A stretch of DNA of 64,000 bases from Larix kaempferi. Lineage: Eukaryota > Streptophyta > Pinopsida > Pinales > Pinaceae. Under the pieces are notes generated by a model. The model was not told the DNA's origin. It searched no databases and saw nothing but the letters and a program-made list of their open reading frames with translations. The stretch is from the NCBI GenBank assembly GCA_027924585.1, contig BSBM01000123.1, positions 19,105,001 to 19,169,000 of the forward strand, in the 5' to 3' direction. The number at the start of each line of letters is the position of its first letter. The stretch's first letter is position 1. Of this stretch, positions 44,111 through 57,599 are shown in pieces. The position numbers and the translations under genes are program-made.

Positions 44111-45277
44111 TTTGTAAAACAAGTTTAGAACACTTTTCAGAGCCATTTTGGCTTCGTTGGTGATCCTTGAGGTTACCGGTTCTCTGGGACCTGCTAAGTT
44201 TTGTAAATAAATTCATCATTGACAATATAACTATATTTTTGTGGGATTTACGCAGACCTTTTGGTACGGGTATCTCACAGTAGTAAGTTGTATATCTATC
44301 TTCCTGTTTGGAATGAGGATTGTAAAAATTTCGCTCATAAGCTGCAGGGGTGTAGCTGTGTTCAACTTATTTACGGTCAGCGTTATCACGTGGCGGTCTC
44401 GCTGCCTACACTGCAGATAACAAGTTGGTGGTGCCACGTGGAACCTGACCATACAATTTGCATCAGGTTGATCAGCCACCTGGATGCCAACAGTACACTC
44501 CAAGGTAAAAGGGCTCATCTTCATGCTGCGCCTGACGATATTTTTCCTTTGCCAAAAAGTTTGGTGATACAATAATGCATATAGTCAATAGCATGCGAAA
44601 CTTACGAGTTTCTATGATCTTCAATTGCCGTTGTACAGTCATTTGGTCGCTAATAATCATAGCCCAGTAAATTAAAAAGAGAGCGAGGTGTTGCTATGTG
44701 GTTGTTACTTCTGGGTGACGTAGAAGAGGACGCAGCTGCAGATTGTGGAGAAGACCAGTGAGGAGGCCGATCTGGCGTGGTGTGAGGCTGGACAACTATT
44801 CCAAAGGTCTTGCCCAGATCGTGATTTGGTTAAAATGAAGCGATTTTGAGGAGAGTCTAACCATTGCTCAATCCCATCACTCGATGGGAGTTTAGAGTGT
44901 TCTGTCCCGACGGGGATTAAGAGGTATTGAACCAGCATTTCTCCTCGGCGTTCAATATCCATGCGTGAATTGCGATCAATCTACTTGTTCACATCCACAT
45001 CCACTGATTTGCTAAAAGCCTGTAGGGTGGAAAATGTGATCTGTCATCTGTCATCATGTTTATATAGTCTCTTTGTTTAATTCTATTTAAATCACATGCA
45101 TTGTTTGAAATGCTTATGTCTCTTTATAAGAACACTGAATGAATCATTTTATAACACTTAGCGAATCTTTTGAGGTGGATCAGCTGCAGTTTAAATAAGA
45201 GATTTGTTTGGGAAAATATAGGAAAGAGAAACCAACAACTTTAAGATTGAAGACTGGGCGAGTAGGGATTGAAGATT

Positions 45278-45410
45278 GGGAGAGAAGGGATTTCTTCGGG
45301 AGAAAGAAATCAACAACTTTAAGATTAGATTGAATATTGGGAGAGAAGGGATTTCTTCGGGAGAAAGAAATCAACAACTTTAAGATTAGATTGAAGATTG
45401 GGAGAGTGTT
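45278..45410. repeat. 61-bp tandem repeat
   Basis: Two full copies of a 61-bp unit starting GGGAGAGAAGGGATTTCTTC (45278 and 45339) and a partial third. Related ACTTTAAGATTGAA blocks recur at 45.22, 46.40-46.55 and 46.67-46.95 kb. Confidence 0.85.
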
Positions 45411-45717
45411 TGTTATATTGAATTTGCGATCCCCTGCGGTTACGAAAATATTGACACTTAGACCTCATCAACGGGTTACCTTACACCTATGCCGACACTG
45501 ACATTGGTTGGGCCGGAACTAGCCCAATGGATGGAACTGCATTTCGATATGCTCAATCTCGAACTGAAGGTTCTGGGGAACGAACTCGATCTGGATGGGA
45601 AACTGATGGGTAGCTGACTTAATTTGGATAGGGACGGGTACTAGCTTTCAAACTACTGCTTATGAAGATCATTATGAAGATCACAGATGCAAGAATCAAG
45701 TTTGGGAAAGTGTTTTG

Positions 45718-46370
45718 CTAAGTTGCAGTAAACGTGGGTACTGTGATGCGACATTGTTATGTCATAATTAATAATAATATATGTCCATGACTCTATGAGT
45801 TCAAACTTCGTTGTCATATTACATTCAAAATTTGCCTAATGACATTTCCAAACATGAAAAAGAAAGTTCAAAACAGTAAACAATGAACATGATAGCTGAT
45901 TTGGCCTATGTCATCAGCATCCTCAAGATCAATGTCATCAACATCACTAAGGTCCTATGTCAGTAAGCTCTCTAGATAGGCATCACTCTCTAGTTGAGGC
46001 GTCGCTTGAGCAATGAAATGTTAAAACTTAAGGTTTGGAACCCATATTTAGGTAAGGGCCCACTTCTTATTTGTTTTAATAATGTTTATTAAATTATTTA
46101 TTAAAGTTTTAATTTTTTAAACATTGCAAATCGACCTTCTAACACCGACGGATTCCAAACTGGAACAAAATTGATCCTGGCGTACCCAAACACGGGGTAC
46201 GACGTATCGAAATGCATGCAAGTACCTGAATTTCATTAATGATGTCTCGGGTACGTGAGGTCTGATTTGGGTATGGCTGTGTACGGCAGGGGACGTACCT
46301 TTGAAGTACCCAAGTACCCGGTACGGGTTCGTATACCCTACCCCCCGGTATGGGTACCCATGCAACATAG
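45718..46370. mobile_element. hAT-like non-autonomous element, copy 2 of the same family
   Basis: The left end CTAAGTTGCAGTAAACGTGG and the right end (reverse complement CTATGTTGCATGGGTACC) match copy 1; the right ~85 bp, with GGGGTAGGGTA, CCCGTAC, GGGTACTTGGGTACT blocks, are clearly homologous. The flanks GTGTTTTG (45710-45717) and GGGTTTTG (46371-46378) are an 8-bp duplication with one mismatch. 653 bp, no transposase. Confidence 0.82.
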
Positions 46371-46378
46371 GGGTTTTG

Positions 46379-49300
46379 ATATTGACTTTATAATTTACAG
46401 CCATTTTAAAATTGAAAAATTGGTAACTGAAGATGGGAAAGTTTGTAAAAGGGTCCAGAGTGTTTTTTATATTGCCTTTGTTCTCTTTAACAACTTTAAA
46501 ATTGAAAATTTGGTTATCGAAGGTTGGGAAAGTTTGTAAAAGGGTCCACATTGAATCCATAATTCCTCTAAATTTTACTTTTTCTAAGTTGAGATATTGT
46601 TGAGAGTATGTTGATGTACACTATCACAATGAACTTGTGATGAACTCAAACTCAAAGTCTTTTGCAAGAATTCTAAGATTGAAAATTTGGTAATCCAAGA
46701 TTGAAGAAGTGTTTTGATATTGACTTTGAAATTGGATCAGAAAGTTGGGAGTATAAGATTGGGAAAGTGTTTTTGATATTGGCTATGTAATCAGGGACAA
46801 CTTCAAGATTGAAAAGTTAGTAGTCTATTATTGGGAAAGCTCGTAAAATAGTTCATAATATTGATATTGACTTTGTAGTCGGCAACAACTTTAAGATTGA
46901 AAAGTTGGGAATTGATGACCAAGTCAAAGATTGCAAAAAATTGTTAAAGGGTCCATATTGAGTCTAGAGTTCCTCTATACATTATTTTTTTAAGTTAAGA
47001 GATGTTGCTAAGAGTATGTTGATGTAAAGAGTCACAGTGCAAGTCAAGTTATGTTGAAGCATCACAATAGTGCATCAATTAAGTTTGTCAATCTACTGTC
47101 ATAGGTGTCTTTCATGCACTCCAACAAGACACATTCTTATGTAAGTCATACAAGTTTTTTCAAGTTGTTGAAGATGTCAGTTTAGGAATAAGAAAATTAT
47201 TATGCAAGTGTAGGTGAAAGAAGATCAAAGAAAGAAGTAGACTAATGATGAATGGAGAAGATGAGAACCGAGAAAATAAAGAAGACAACTAAAACAAGAA
47301 AGAAGACAATATCCTAAGGACAAACAAAAGAAGCATAGATATATCGACTAAATTGAAGTCGAAATTCACAAAGATGGCACACTAAAAGCAAGTAAGAAAA
47401 AGAAAAATGATACAAAATAAGCACAACAAGAAAGAAGAATAAAAATGAAAAATTAAGAATGAAACAACAAAAGCAAGGCAAGGACTAGAAGCACAAAAAG
47501 GAATACCATGTGTCTAAAAGATTCAAGTAGATTAATTAAGCATCCCTAACACATGAAAGTCCTCCCTTGAAAGAAGATGGTTGTGGTCCTATATTTAAGG
47601 GCTAGATTAGCTCCAAATGGAAATATATTTGAAATGTTTGAAAATTTTATTGTACCTAAGTCAAGTCACGATTATGTAATTGGGCATATGGTCGTAATAC
47701 CTATTAAGTCACGCATACCACGTTTGAGGATAGATATGCCATCAAGTTGTGGAATCAAGCACCTGGGTAGTTACAAGGGTGATTAGGTGTACCGGTATTC
47801 TAACTTTATGATGAGCCAAAGTTGTTGACGAGAGATACAAACTTTAGGGGGGTGATGAAAGTAAAACTCGAGATGAGCATGAGATGAATTAGGGACCAAG
47901 TTATGATTAAGAGGGAATAGAAGGTTTGTGATCCAAGAATTGTTGACAAACCATGTAGAAGAAAAGGTTTCCTAAACAAGGACTAACAACCCATGTATTT
48001 TAGTGGACAGTTACTTTTTTATATGGACATTAACAAAAGTGGTGCTTATTTATAGGTACAAGTTTTAGTTACAAAAATCCATAGTGAACCATAATAAAAG
48101 CCTAAAGATGAAGATATCAAATGAAGATTGGACTAGTTGAAAACACCATAGATAAAGATGAAGAGTGATAATTGAGATCACATGTATTCATTAAAGGGGA
48201 GCGTGACGAATTAACTTCTACTTGTGATGATTGATAAATACATTGTAATATGTCATGGGGTAGACTATGCATAAAGTCTACGTATGGAATAATGACGAGG
48301 ACAAAATAGAGAAGTTAAGGATGAAAATCAGTTGATTGATTCACGGACTCTAGAGAGATTATGGAAGATAGTTATGAAGATGGTTGAGCTAAATGTTTTA
48401 TTTTTTATAGTTATGGCCACCTAATGTTATATAAAGAGACCTATGGTACATTTGAAGACACGTGGGAAGGATTGATTTTATTTTTTCCCCTCACAAGGTT
48501 CCTCCACTATAAACTCCTTGTATCCCTTACTTATATGTGTAATTGAATTTGTATGTTGCACATATTTAATCCCAACACACCCAAGCAATGACCCTCTAAA
48601 TGACATTACATCAGGAATACCTCTTGCTTGGAAAGGTATGGATGTCCACAACTTATGTTCTTCTAATTCTATGAGTGATACTTTGCCATGTTCTCCATAT
48701 ATGCTTTGGAACTTCTATGTAAATGAATTCCTAGTGTCATTTATATCTTACCTCTAGGTGTTGTTTGGTTTCCTTCTTTGCCACCATCTCGAAGCATTTA
48801 AGTTGATAGAGATGAGGGTCTTGGGTAATTTCGAGTTCTTCTTTTCACTGATAGACTAGTGAATGCATGCAAAATGTGGTTGAGTCTTGGAAGGGCTCAT
48901 TAGCATGTGTTTACCAACTCACATTCTTTGTTACAATGTTTAGAAATAACGCACTATGTTGGTAATAATATTATGTGAGAGCAATTTTTTTTCTTTTCTT
49001 AGAATAAAGATTTATTGATGCATACATGGATTAATGGCTACCATTATGCATGCTCACATTAATAGTTGTCATTATGCATACTCACATTTATGCCCCTCTC
49101 ACTCATAAGATCCTTTGTAAATCCACCTATATTGTGTGTTTGTTAAATCTACACGTAAGTTTCAGCCATTGAGGATTGTAACTCTTTTCTTAAAGAGGTG
49201 GGATCATTAGGTATAAAATGGATTTTAGGCATTAGAGTAAGGTATTTGGTAAAGTATAGCATTGCAATTAGTACGAAAGAGATTATTTGGGCCAAGTGCA

Positions 49301-49650
49301 ACATCCATATTGCTTTGCATTTGGATGGAGTTAACATCCATACATTTTCAAGAGATTTTATGTTCAATGTACTTATTATTTTGGAGGTATATGATGTTCA
49401 GCTACAAACTATTTCTTGCTAAGATTCATTTATGTTTTTTAAACTGTCGAGATTTATATGAAATCTCTGGTATTTCAATGTTTCTATTAGTGTTCATCTC
49501 TTTGTTATTATTTTTCTTAAAACTTTGAAGATTTTGTTGTAGTTATTTCCTTTTTAGTATCAAATTTTAGGTTGAGTTAGTTTCAAATTTTAATATCTAG
49601 TTTTAGATGTTAGATTTCAGTTATAATAGCAATGACTCTGGGTTGGCTCA
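46379..49650. other. Unassigned sequence
   Basis: 46.38-46.99 kb holds loosely repeated ACTTTAAGATTGAAAAGTTG blocks, part of the repeat family interrupted by the hAT-like copy 2. 47.2-47.5 kb is purine-rich. TATA-like sites lie at 48048 (TTATTTATAGG) and 48430 (GTTATATAAAG). Open stretches at 47577-47786 and 48518-48757 have no recognised motif. No gene is supported. Confidence 0.45.
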
Positions 49651-49656
49651 GAGTTA

Positions 49657-50180
49657 TGGTATCAAAGCCCCAATTAATAGTAGATTCAGATCATATTTGC
49701 AGTTGCAATTCAGATTATAAAAATTAGGTTTGTAACAATGGTGTCAGAGCCCCAACTAAGAGCATATTCATGTCAGGTTTTTTGTTCTAGTTCATATAGT
49801 CAAATGTTCACCATTATGCCTTAACTTTTGAGGATTCTTTGTGATGAAATGTCTACTATTTAGTTGTTCTAAATGTTGGACCCATTGTTAATATACATTT
49901 TAGAGTCTAATGATTTTCCTTAATTTTTCATTATTAATGCTGAAATTATAGTTAATATACATTTTAGAATATAATGATTTTCCTTAATTTACCATTGTTA
50001 GTGCTGAAATTATAGTTATTGTTATTGATGAATTTATTATTGTTATCATGAAATGATGTTATTATTTTGTTAAACTTGTTAGTAGTCCATTGCTAGTGCA
50101 ATCATGGGATCCATAACAATTTTAGGCTCATAACAGTAGGGTCCCTAATAAATTAGGTTCATAAAAGTGGTATCATAAGC
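49657..50180 (+). other. Cluster of initiator-Met PBS-like sites
   Basis: TGGTATCAAAGC (49657-49668), TGGTGTCAGAGC (49739-49750) and TGGTATCATAAGC (50168-50180) resemble the primer site of plant LTR elements, and a 64-bp tandem duplication lies at 49887-50014. This suggests the remains of a 5' LTR-internal junction, but no LTR partner or coding domain was found nearby. Confidence 0.45.
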
Positions 50181-50534
50181 ACTTTCTTGGCCACATGGGA
50201 GGAACCTTAGCAATGGAAGGCTATTTTAGAGAGGCATTGAGCTTTTTAACAGTCCTTGATGAATGTTTGGGTTTATGGGAAACTTGTGGTAGAAAATCTC
50301 CAAAGATCTTCCTTGTTATGAATAACTTAAACTCTATGAAGAAAGATGAAAGATGTGGCTATCGGAATTTGATGATCCTATAGAGGAGACTATGGTTGTT
50401 AATATGTTGATGCCTCACTTCCAAGAACAATGAGGTTATGTAGGGTAGTGACGATTTTAATATTTATGATTCAATGTAAGTCTAATGTATTTAATGCAAC
50501 TTTTGAGGTAGAAAATTATGCTCTCCATCAAGTT

Positions 50535-50808
50535 GGTTTTTTTTTATGTAACCAAGAACCCACCCCATTGCATAGAAAGCACCCTTGATATCATAATAAC
50601 ATAGTAAAATTGGGCTGAGCCCAGCCTTAGTTTGGAAGTGAGAACGATCTACCCAATGGCAGGTAGAACTGTCACCGTGGTTGCACAAGGTGTTGAAACT
50701 AGTGTACCACAAGAAACAATACAACAACCCCCCCCGCACAGGGAATCAAACTAGGGCTTCCATTGGGTCAGCCATAAGGCCCCACCATTGGCTCACAACC
50801 TCAGGCCC
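50535..50808 (-). mobile_element. tRNA-derived SINE
   Basis: ATGCTCTCCATCAAGTT is repeated perfectly at 50518-50534 and 50809-50825. On the minus strand the insert has a box A-like TGAGCCAATGGTGG, a box B-like AGTTTGATTCCCTG, a run of G, and a final A-run. 274 bp. Confidence 0.88.
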
Positions 50809-50825
50809 ATGCTCTCCATCAAGTT

Positions 50826-53800
50826 TATGAAAGTGATTTCCTAGGAATGGTACAACCACAAGATTCCTCTGTTACTGAGATTGATATTGTTGACTAGTTG
50901 TAAGACTCAAAGATAATTCAAGAAAAGACAAGGAGTACTTATATTTAAAGAGAATAGATAATCCATCATGTGAGGAAGTCTTTGTTGTAATACCACTCAT
51001 GTTGTAGACAACTCAGCTCCTTAGATGGACGATATTTTGAAATTGCACATATGGATAACTAATTATTGGAATATTATTATTTCCAACAAGGAAAATGTTC
51101 ATAGCCAAATTTTAGAGACCAACTTATTCATGACAGTACATCCTTATTTATGCATTGGACATGCTTTGATGAGGATGAGTGGTATTGTGCACGTATAAAC
51201 AATCGTTGATTTGATTTTCTAGCATGTTCTAATAAAGTAGAAGTGAAACACATAGTGAGCTCTCAATCCAAGGATAGGGATATTATATGTGCTAGTATTT
51301 ATTTACCTTCTCAAAGTGAGAACCCTAGGAAAACAAAATCGAAGGGAGGAAAGATTAAGGAAATGAATTTTGGCAAACGCTTTAAGGTCACCAAGTTCAA
51401 TGAGGAAGATAAGAAGAGAAAACATAACGAAGGCACATTATGGAGAATGACAATACAAAGTTGATACCTCCTCCAAACCTCAATTGGCTCCATTGAAACT
51501 AAAAAAGGGCATATTTATGAGCAAAATTACAAGAATTCAAAACAAGCATAAAATGCATCAACCCCTTTAGAGATTTATATAGTACATCTAGTGCTGCATT
51601 TCAACCCTAATAGGATGATATCAATTAATTTTTGGGGAACTACTATATGTTTTGTGTCTCCCTATGGTTGGAATTGGAAGACATCATTGTGGATGGAAAA
51701 TTTATCGAGTCTTACAATCCCTATAGTAATCATGGCCTTGTTGAAGTATTTTGGTGCTACTAGGAAACTAAGTATTGTTATTTAAGGAGAATCGTTGTTG
51801 AATGACATATCAACTATTGATGCATATAGGAATTTCCTATAAATGATTATTGGTGACACTTTCAATGCAACACAAGCAATAAAATTCTTGTGTCAAGTTA
51901 CGCTTGGAGCAGTGGTTCTTGGTCTGAATTTTGGGCTTACATTATTTTTTAGGATTGGTATTGTATTCAGTGATCTACATATAAGAATCACTATCACAAT
52001 TAATGTAAGCTATGTATCTTATTTTACTGTTGAATATTGAGATGAGATGTCTCACATCTTAACACTCATAATCTTGGGCATATTTTATGTAGTAGTTGCA
52101 TGAACAAATTTCAAGGGTGGGAGTTAGCAAAACCTAAATATTTTTTGGAAATGATTGCCTACATAGAAAATGCTATCAATACTTAGTGAGTGGTGATAGA
52201 GAAAAGCATTCTTAATAGGTACAACATTATTGCAGGTCAATTCCAAGGGTTTCGCATTCTTTAATGCGGCCTTCTACAAGTATCCCATGTTGAAACTTCC
52301 TAAAATGCCACTTTTAGAAATTTCACCTTAACATCGAGGTTTCTTGGATCAATTTCATGTGAACTTTCAGCCGTAGGGATTAATCCAAAATATTAATTTT
52401 TCACTTCACTTCAACTCAACTCACTAGGCAACCTAAGGAAATAAATACCAATCAAGTGTATTTCAGTGCCACAAAGCTTCAAGATTAATGGCACACTTTT
52501 ACAGGCATATAACATAGCCAAAATGTCTTATTATAGTATTTTAACAATAGTAAATCTATCCCTTTATTTTCTAGATATGTGCTAAATCACTTAACCAATT
52601 TAACTCTATGATATGTCAAATCAACGTGCACAACCAACATTAGAATCTACCCAATCAAGAAGATAACATAAGATGAAAATCAAATATGCAAGTACACAAA
52701 TTTGGACAGTTGTAACACTTCACATATATATAAAGATGAAGTATATGTACATACCAACAGCTTATCATGAGATGGTACAAGGTAAGCTCTCAAAACCATA
52801 TACATATATCATGTCAAATAATATATCACCCACAGTCCGGAATATAACTTATCAGAAATATCGGGGAAAATATTAGAAATTATTGGCAAATATTAGGAAA
52901 CCTCAAAAAATAAAAATAAAACCATTTTTTCAATTTTTTAACATCTAAAGCAACAACAACATCAAATAAACACATTGTTACATAAATATGAGAATACAAC
53001 TAATATATAAGATGCATAAGATGTCAAATGGTGCACCATGACCACATATCAACACTAAACTGAAAATTATGAAATATGTACATGATAGAATTATAGAAAA
53101 TCACATCAAATGATCAAAATAAGTGTATCTCATGAGATAAATCATCACGACTCATGAGGCATCAATATACTACATATTATATAGTACAATGATAACAATA
53201 GGAATCATTGATCCCCTCCCTTTTCACAAGAAAGGGGCACCACTCTTCCTCTGGAAACAATGGATGGTCATGTAGGTGCTTTGGATTAGCCTAGGGTGGG
53301 ACTGGAAGTTCCAACTGCTTGGGCTTGGTGGAAGGTAATGAGGCTGAGGTGGAAGCCAATGTGAGTTGTCTCCTCCCATAACTACATATCATCAAAATCA
53401 TTTCCTATGTTGGGATCTTATTCATCAACAACACCCTATGCTCCAATTCATCAATAACACCCTGTACCTCCCTCCTCTAGGATTTATCCCTTTCCTCTAC
53501 ATCAAACCTCAAAGTTGATCCTCCGAAGACATTAGTCAACACCCTACAATTTCGATGAAACATCCTAATCCAGTCGTTAAAATAAGGTAGAAAAAACTTC
53601 TCATGCTTAATAAGTGATTTTGCTTGAGTGAAGAGTACATTTTTATTAAGGTCATGACAGAGGAGTTCATCAATCAACATCACCAACATCAAGGTACATA
53701 GAGGGGTTGATCTGCTTGATTAAATTCCAATCCCGTACTCTCATACATGATAGAATCCAGTGGAAACTTTGCAATCTTGAAATCCTAAAAACTATTAATT

Positions 53801-56800
53801 CTATTGAATTTTGAATGGGACCTAAAATTCTACTTTTTGCATATGAAGTCGGATGAGGTTGGAACCACTCTCAAACATCCTGAAACAATTAATGGCAATG
53901 TTAAAAATTTAAGTAAAAGGATAGAAAATGAAAGATAAGAATAGAAAATTTAAGTAAGTCGGTTCTAGTCCAATTCAGGTAACACTACCAAAAACCCAAC
54001 CCTTGGTTTAATTTCCAAAATTGCACACACGTTTTATGAGTAGGGTGATATTTTCCAAAATATCGCAATATTTTCCTAATTGATCATGAGTTATTCAATA
54101 CATCGCAACACATTCAATTTATTGTAAATGTCAGGATAAATTGATGATGATATATCATCTGAGGTAACGTATCGTGATATGTCACGGTATATATGATATA
54201 TCAGTGATATATGTCACTACACTCAAAACCTTATCTAGTGAAACCATAAGAAAACCCTAGCAACCAATTCCTCCTAGCTATATATCACTCCTAACCAAAG
54301 CTAATCACTCCACCAAAGATCCTCTTCGGCACCTATACCTACATCCCACAAGTGTACAAGATCGTCTCCTTCCCTCTTCTCCACAACAAGGACATCAAGT
54401 AGCACTAGTGTTTCCAAATGCCACAAAACCCTACTCTTCTTCTTCTCTTACAATAGCTATAAGATAAAATATTATCTTTCTCCTCTAAGGTTTATCCCAA
54501 ATGCTAGTCTTCTTTGTATCTTTAGGGAAAAACCCTAACCCTAGCATTCCCTTGAAATTCCTCCAAGAATCCTAGTGCTCAAGACAAAGAGAGAAAATAC
54601 AAATGAAGAAGAGTTCAAGTAAACAAATTTTCCCTAGCTCTTACATATCTAACAAAAGTATGTGATTAGCCAACGAACATAAAGTGGATCATGTCTACAA
54701 CAAGCAATCTATGTAATCATTAAATAGGCCCACATGTGGAGTGTTCCAACTCCAAGTGACACATGTCAAGATCCAATGGAAGCAAATCCGACAAGCAAGG
54801 GTCCAAGGCTAAATGCTCCAAGAGATGTGTCCAATGCTCCTTCTCCAAGGGCCTCAAATGCTCCAACACTCCCTCCTAAACCAGGTACACCTCTGGTTCA
54901 ACCTCATCTACATGATCACTCCTTAATCCAAGCATCCTCAAGTCAAGTACAAGCTTCCATGCAAGCAAACAAGTGTCCCCATACCATCTAGGGCTTAACA
55001 CCCCCCTCTAATATGTGCAACTCTCCTCCAAGGAAATTTCTCCTCCCAAGAAAACAACGAACTTCCATGTGCATGCTCAATGAAGAAAGCCACTAAGCCA
55101 CATAGGTCTCCAACACTCCGAGGAAGAATGCCACTAAGCCACATAGGTATCCATTGCTCCAAGGAAGAATGCCATACAAGCATGAAGACAAGGTAGAACA
55201 ATCAACGAGTAAGACAACTCCAATGTGTATGTCCATCTTGGAACAACCAAAGGTCATACAAACACCATGCACCCCACATCACATGAATCACCCCAAGCAT
55301 GATGTAAACAATTTCGGAGTAACCCCAAAGCTAACACTCCCTCTTTATGAGGAAAGTGTTTTCACCAACACCACTTTGCTCCCTCTGGAACTCAACCAAA
55401 CTTTCCATATACAAATCTGAACTTGTTACAATCTCAAACTCAACCACTGGCTCTTGGAAATGAAATGTCACCCAACCATCACACTACACCACCAAGGCAT
55501 CACTACTCACCTCCTCAAAACAACTAGACGGATCACAAGTGGAAGAATCCAATGCAATATATCATATCACTTGGTAAGTGTACTTGCCTTCGCTAAAGAT
55601 CTAAGTGCTCCTACTTTTGATGGGGGAAACCCGAAAAGTTAGGGCTTACTATCAAAAAGCAAATGGAGAGACAATTAAAATCTCCCTAGGATTACTGACT
55701 TATATTCATGCAAGTAACCAAAGAGGCAAGAGAAAGGCACAAATAATGAAGAAAGAGGGAGGATAAGGCACCCGGATCCCGTAGTTTTTCCCATAGCTTC
55801 CTCCCACGCATGAACTCCAAAGAAATCCACTTGATGAATATTGGAAGTCAACCTACACACAAGAAAGACAAATTAAACCCTTCTCAAATCTTATGGCGAC
55901 ATATAAGCATGAATGAAATCATAATTCAACTTTGACATCAATTAATCCTAGTTAACCTATCGGGAAGACTAAGCCCTTTATACCAATGGGCATTAACAAT
56001 AAACAATCATTAAATACTGAATTGGTGAGGTAGTGGGGGGGAGATGAGAGATCTCTATTGATGAATAAAATAACAAGAAGTGAAAATTCACCTTATCTTG
56101 TTGTCAACGCCTTCCAAAACCTCCACTTGGGTCCCTCTAAACCTGAGTCACTAATTCCTTAATCTTCCCAAGCCTTCAAATTCCTTCTTGAACATAATAT
56201 TGAATCCAATCATGAAAGTGGACCTCACTAATCAAGGGATGATGAAATCTCATAAACACGGGTTTTTGAGGGGGAATGGCCGTAAAAACTCAGGCAATTA
56301 GAACCAATTCTTCAAGTATAACCTCAATATGAGTGCTTGATGCCCATATCTCTTCCATGAATGTTTTTTTATACGCTAATGGACATGGTTGAGACAATTA
56401 AAGGGTTGTTTCGAGGGGTTACAACTGAGAAATTGTTGCTCCATCCGTTCAGTTTCACGAATTTCATGAATTTCATATTTTTTTGTACATTTATAAAGGC
56501 CCACATTCCTTTCTTGTAGGAAAGGAGCGTGCAGACGCCCCTTTCTCCAAATAAAGGTGCACATGCCCCTCAAAACCATGTTTTTCCAATGAATTTTGGG
56601 TTAGACTAAGTTGGTACCTTGTACTGAGGTGGGACCATCAATTATGAAGGACTTTGATGTATGATTTAAGGACTTCAACAACTATTAGGGAATCTTCATA
56701 TGATGTTAGGAACATTTTCAATTAGGGACATTTGGATGTCATTAGGGTCGCCCGGATTCCATTAGGGTCACTAAAGCGCCAATTAGTGATATAACATATG

Positions 56801-57500
56801 CCCCATAATGTATGACGTCGGAAGTGGAGTTGATGGCTGAAATACATTATAACACTTGGAAGTAAATGTCGAGTGGGACCATGTGGAAGTTCCTGGACAT
56901 TGGCTCATAAAAGTACCTGCAACATAGACCAATATATCAGATAATTCTCTTCCTCGGGGCAGGCATACCCATGCTCAGGTGTAAACAAGTGTGGCCATCA
57001 AATCAAGTGCACTAAGAATCCATGAAGTATATAATATGTTCAATTATGGCCACAAAAAGATAAATTGTGGGATCCATCTCAAAAATATATCATAGCCACA
57101 AGCAAATACAAAGTGGATCTATGTCTCAATGATCATTAGGAGAATAACTAGAACTGAGATAAGAACAACCTAGTTCTCCATAAAGTACCAATATCATATA
57201 GTGCGTGGTACGATCTTGCACAACTCAGGCAACAATATAATAGTGGTAATGATACTGCAACCTAAGGTCTTCAATCCAAACTTTCATCTTGTATATATCC
57301 TTACCATGTGAATAAATGATTTGAAGTTGAACATGGAGGATATTGTTTGATTATCGATCATTAATATATATCGTTAACAAACACGAGACAACCCACTAAT
57401 GATTATAACGGGTGTTAAGGTACTCAGTACATTCTAACAAGTGTGAATAGATGTGATGTCATTGAACACTTGTCAAATCTACCAATCAAGGGACATCAAT
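50826..57500. other. Unassigned sequence, probably LTR and element debris
   Basis: No gene is supported. 51.2-51.8 kb contains short plus-strand open stretches without known motifs. 52.83-52.9 and 54.03-54.24 kb contain GATATAT/TATCG-rich sequence reminiscent of small DNA elements, without resolved ends. 54.6-55.6 kb is rich in CCAA/CTCC, with a local near-duplication (GAAGAATGCCACTAAGCCAC-like) near 55.09-55.17 kb. The 5' LTR of the downstream Ty3 element should lie in this interval but could not be delimited. Confidence 0.4.
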
Positions 57501-57599
57501 GTATTCCCACTATTGATAGCAAGGGAACCTACCACTAATGATTGTAAGCCCCAAGGTACTAAAATGGTATCTAATCCCTCTCCCAAAGAAAAATAAGTT

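Larger units (their letters stand above)
40610..44962 (-). pseudogene. Decayed protein-coding-like region of unknown family
   Basis: Minus-strand protein-like sequence can be followed through many stops and frame changes. It starts near 44962 (MDIERRGEMLVQYLLIPVGT), then 44572-44231 (Cys- and Thr-rich), a 155-160 bp repeated module (43.7-44.1 kb), an acidic and Pro-rich part (43.4-43.3 kb), a basic part with KKFGLEDDPHPKRQ, and, beyond a DNA-transposon insertion at 42054-43004, an acidic then helical heptad-rich part (42.0-40.65 kb). The order globular, disordered, coiled coil resembles the long broken frame at 4.7-7.9 kb, but I saw no clear sequence match. Probably transposon-associated; not identified. 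Confidence 0.4.
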
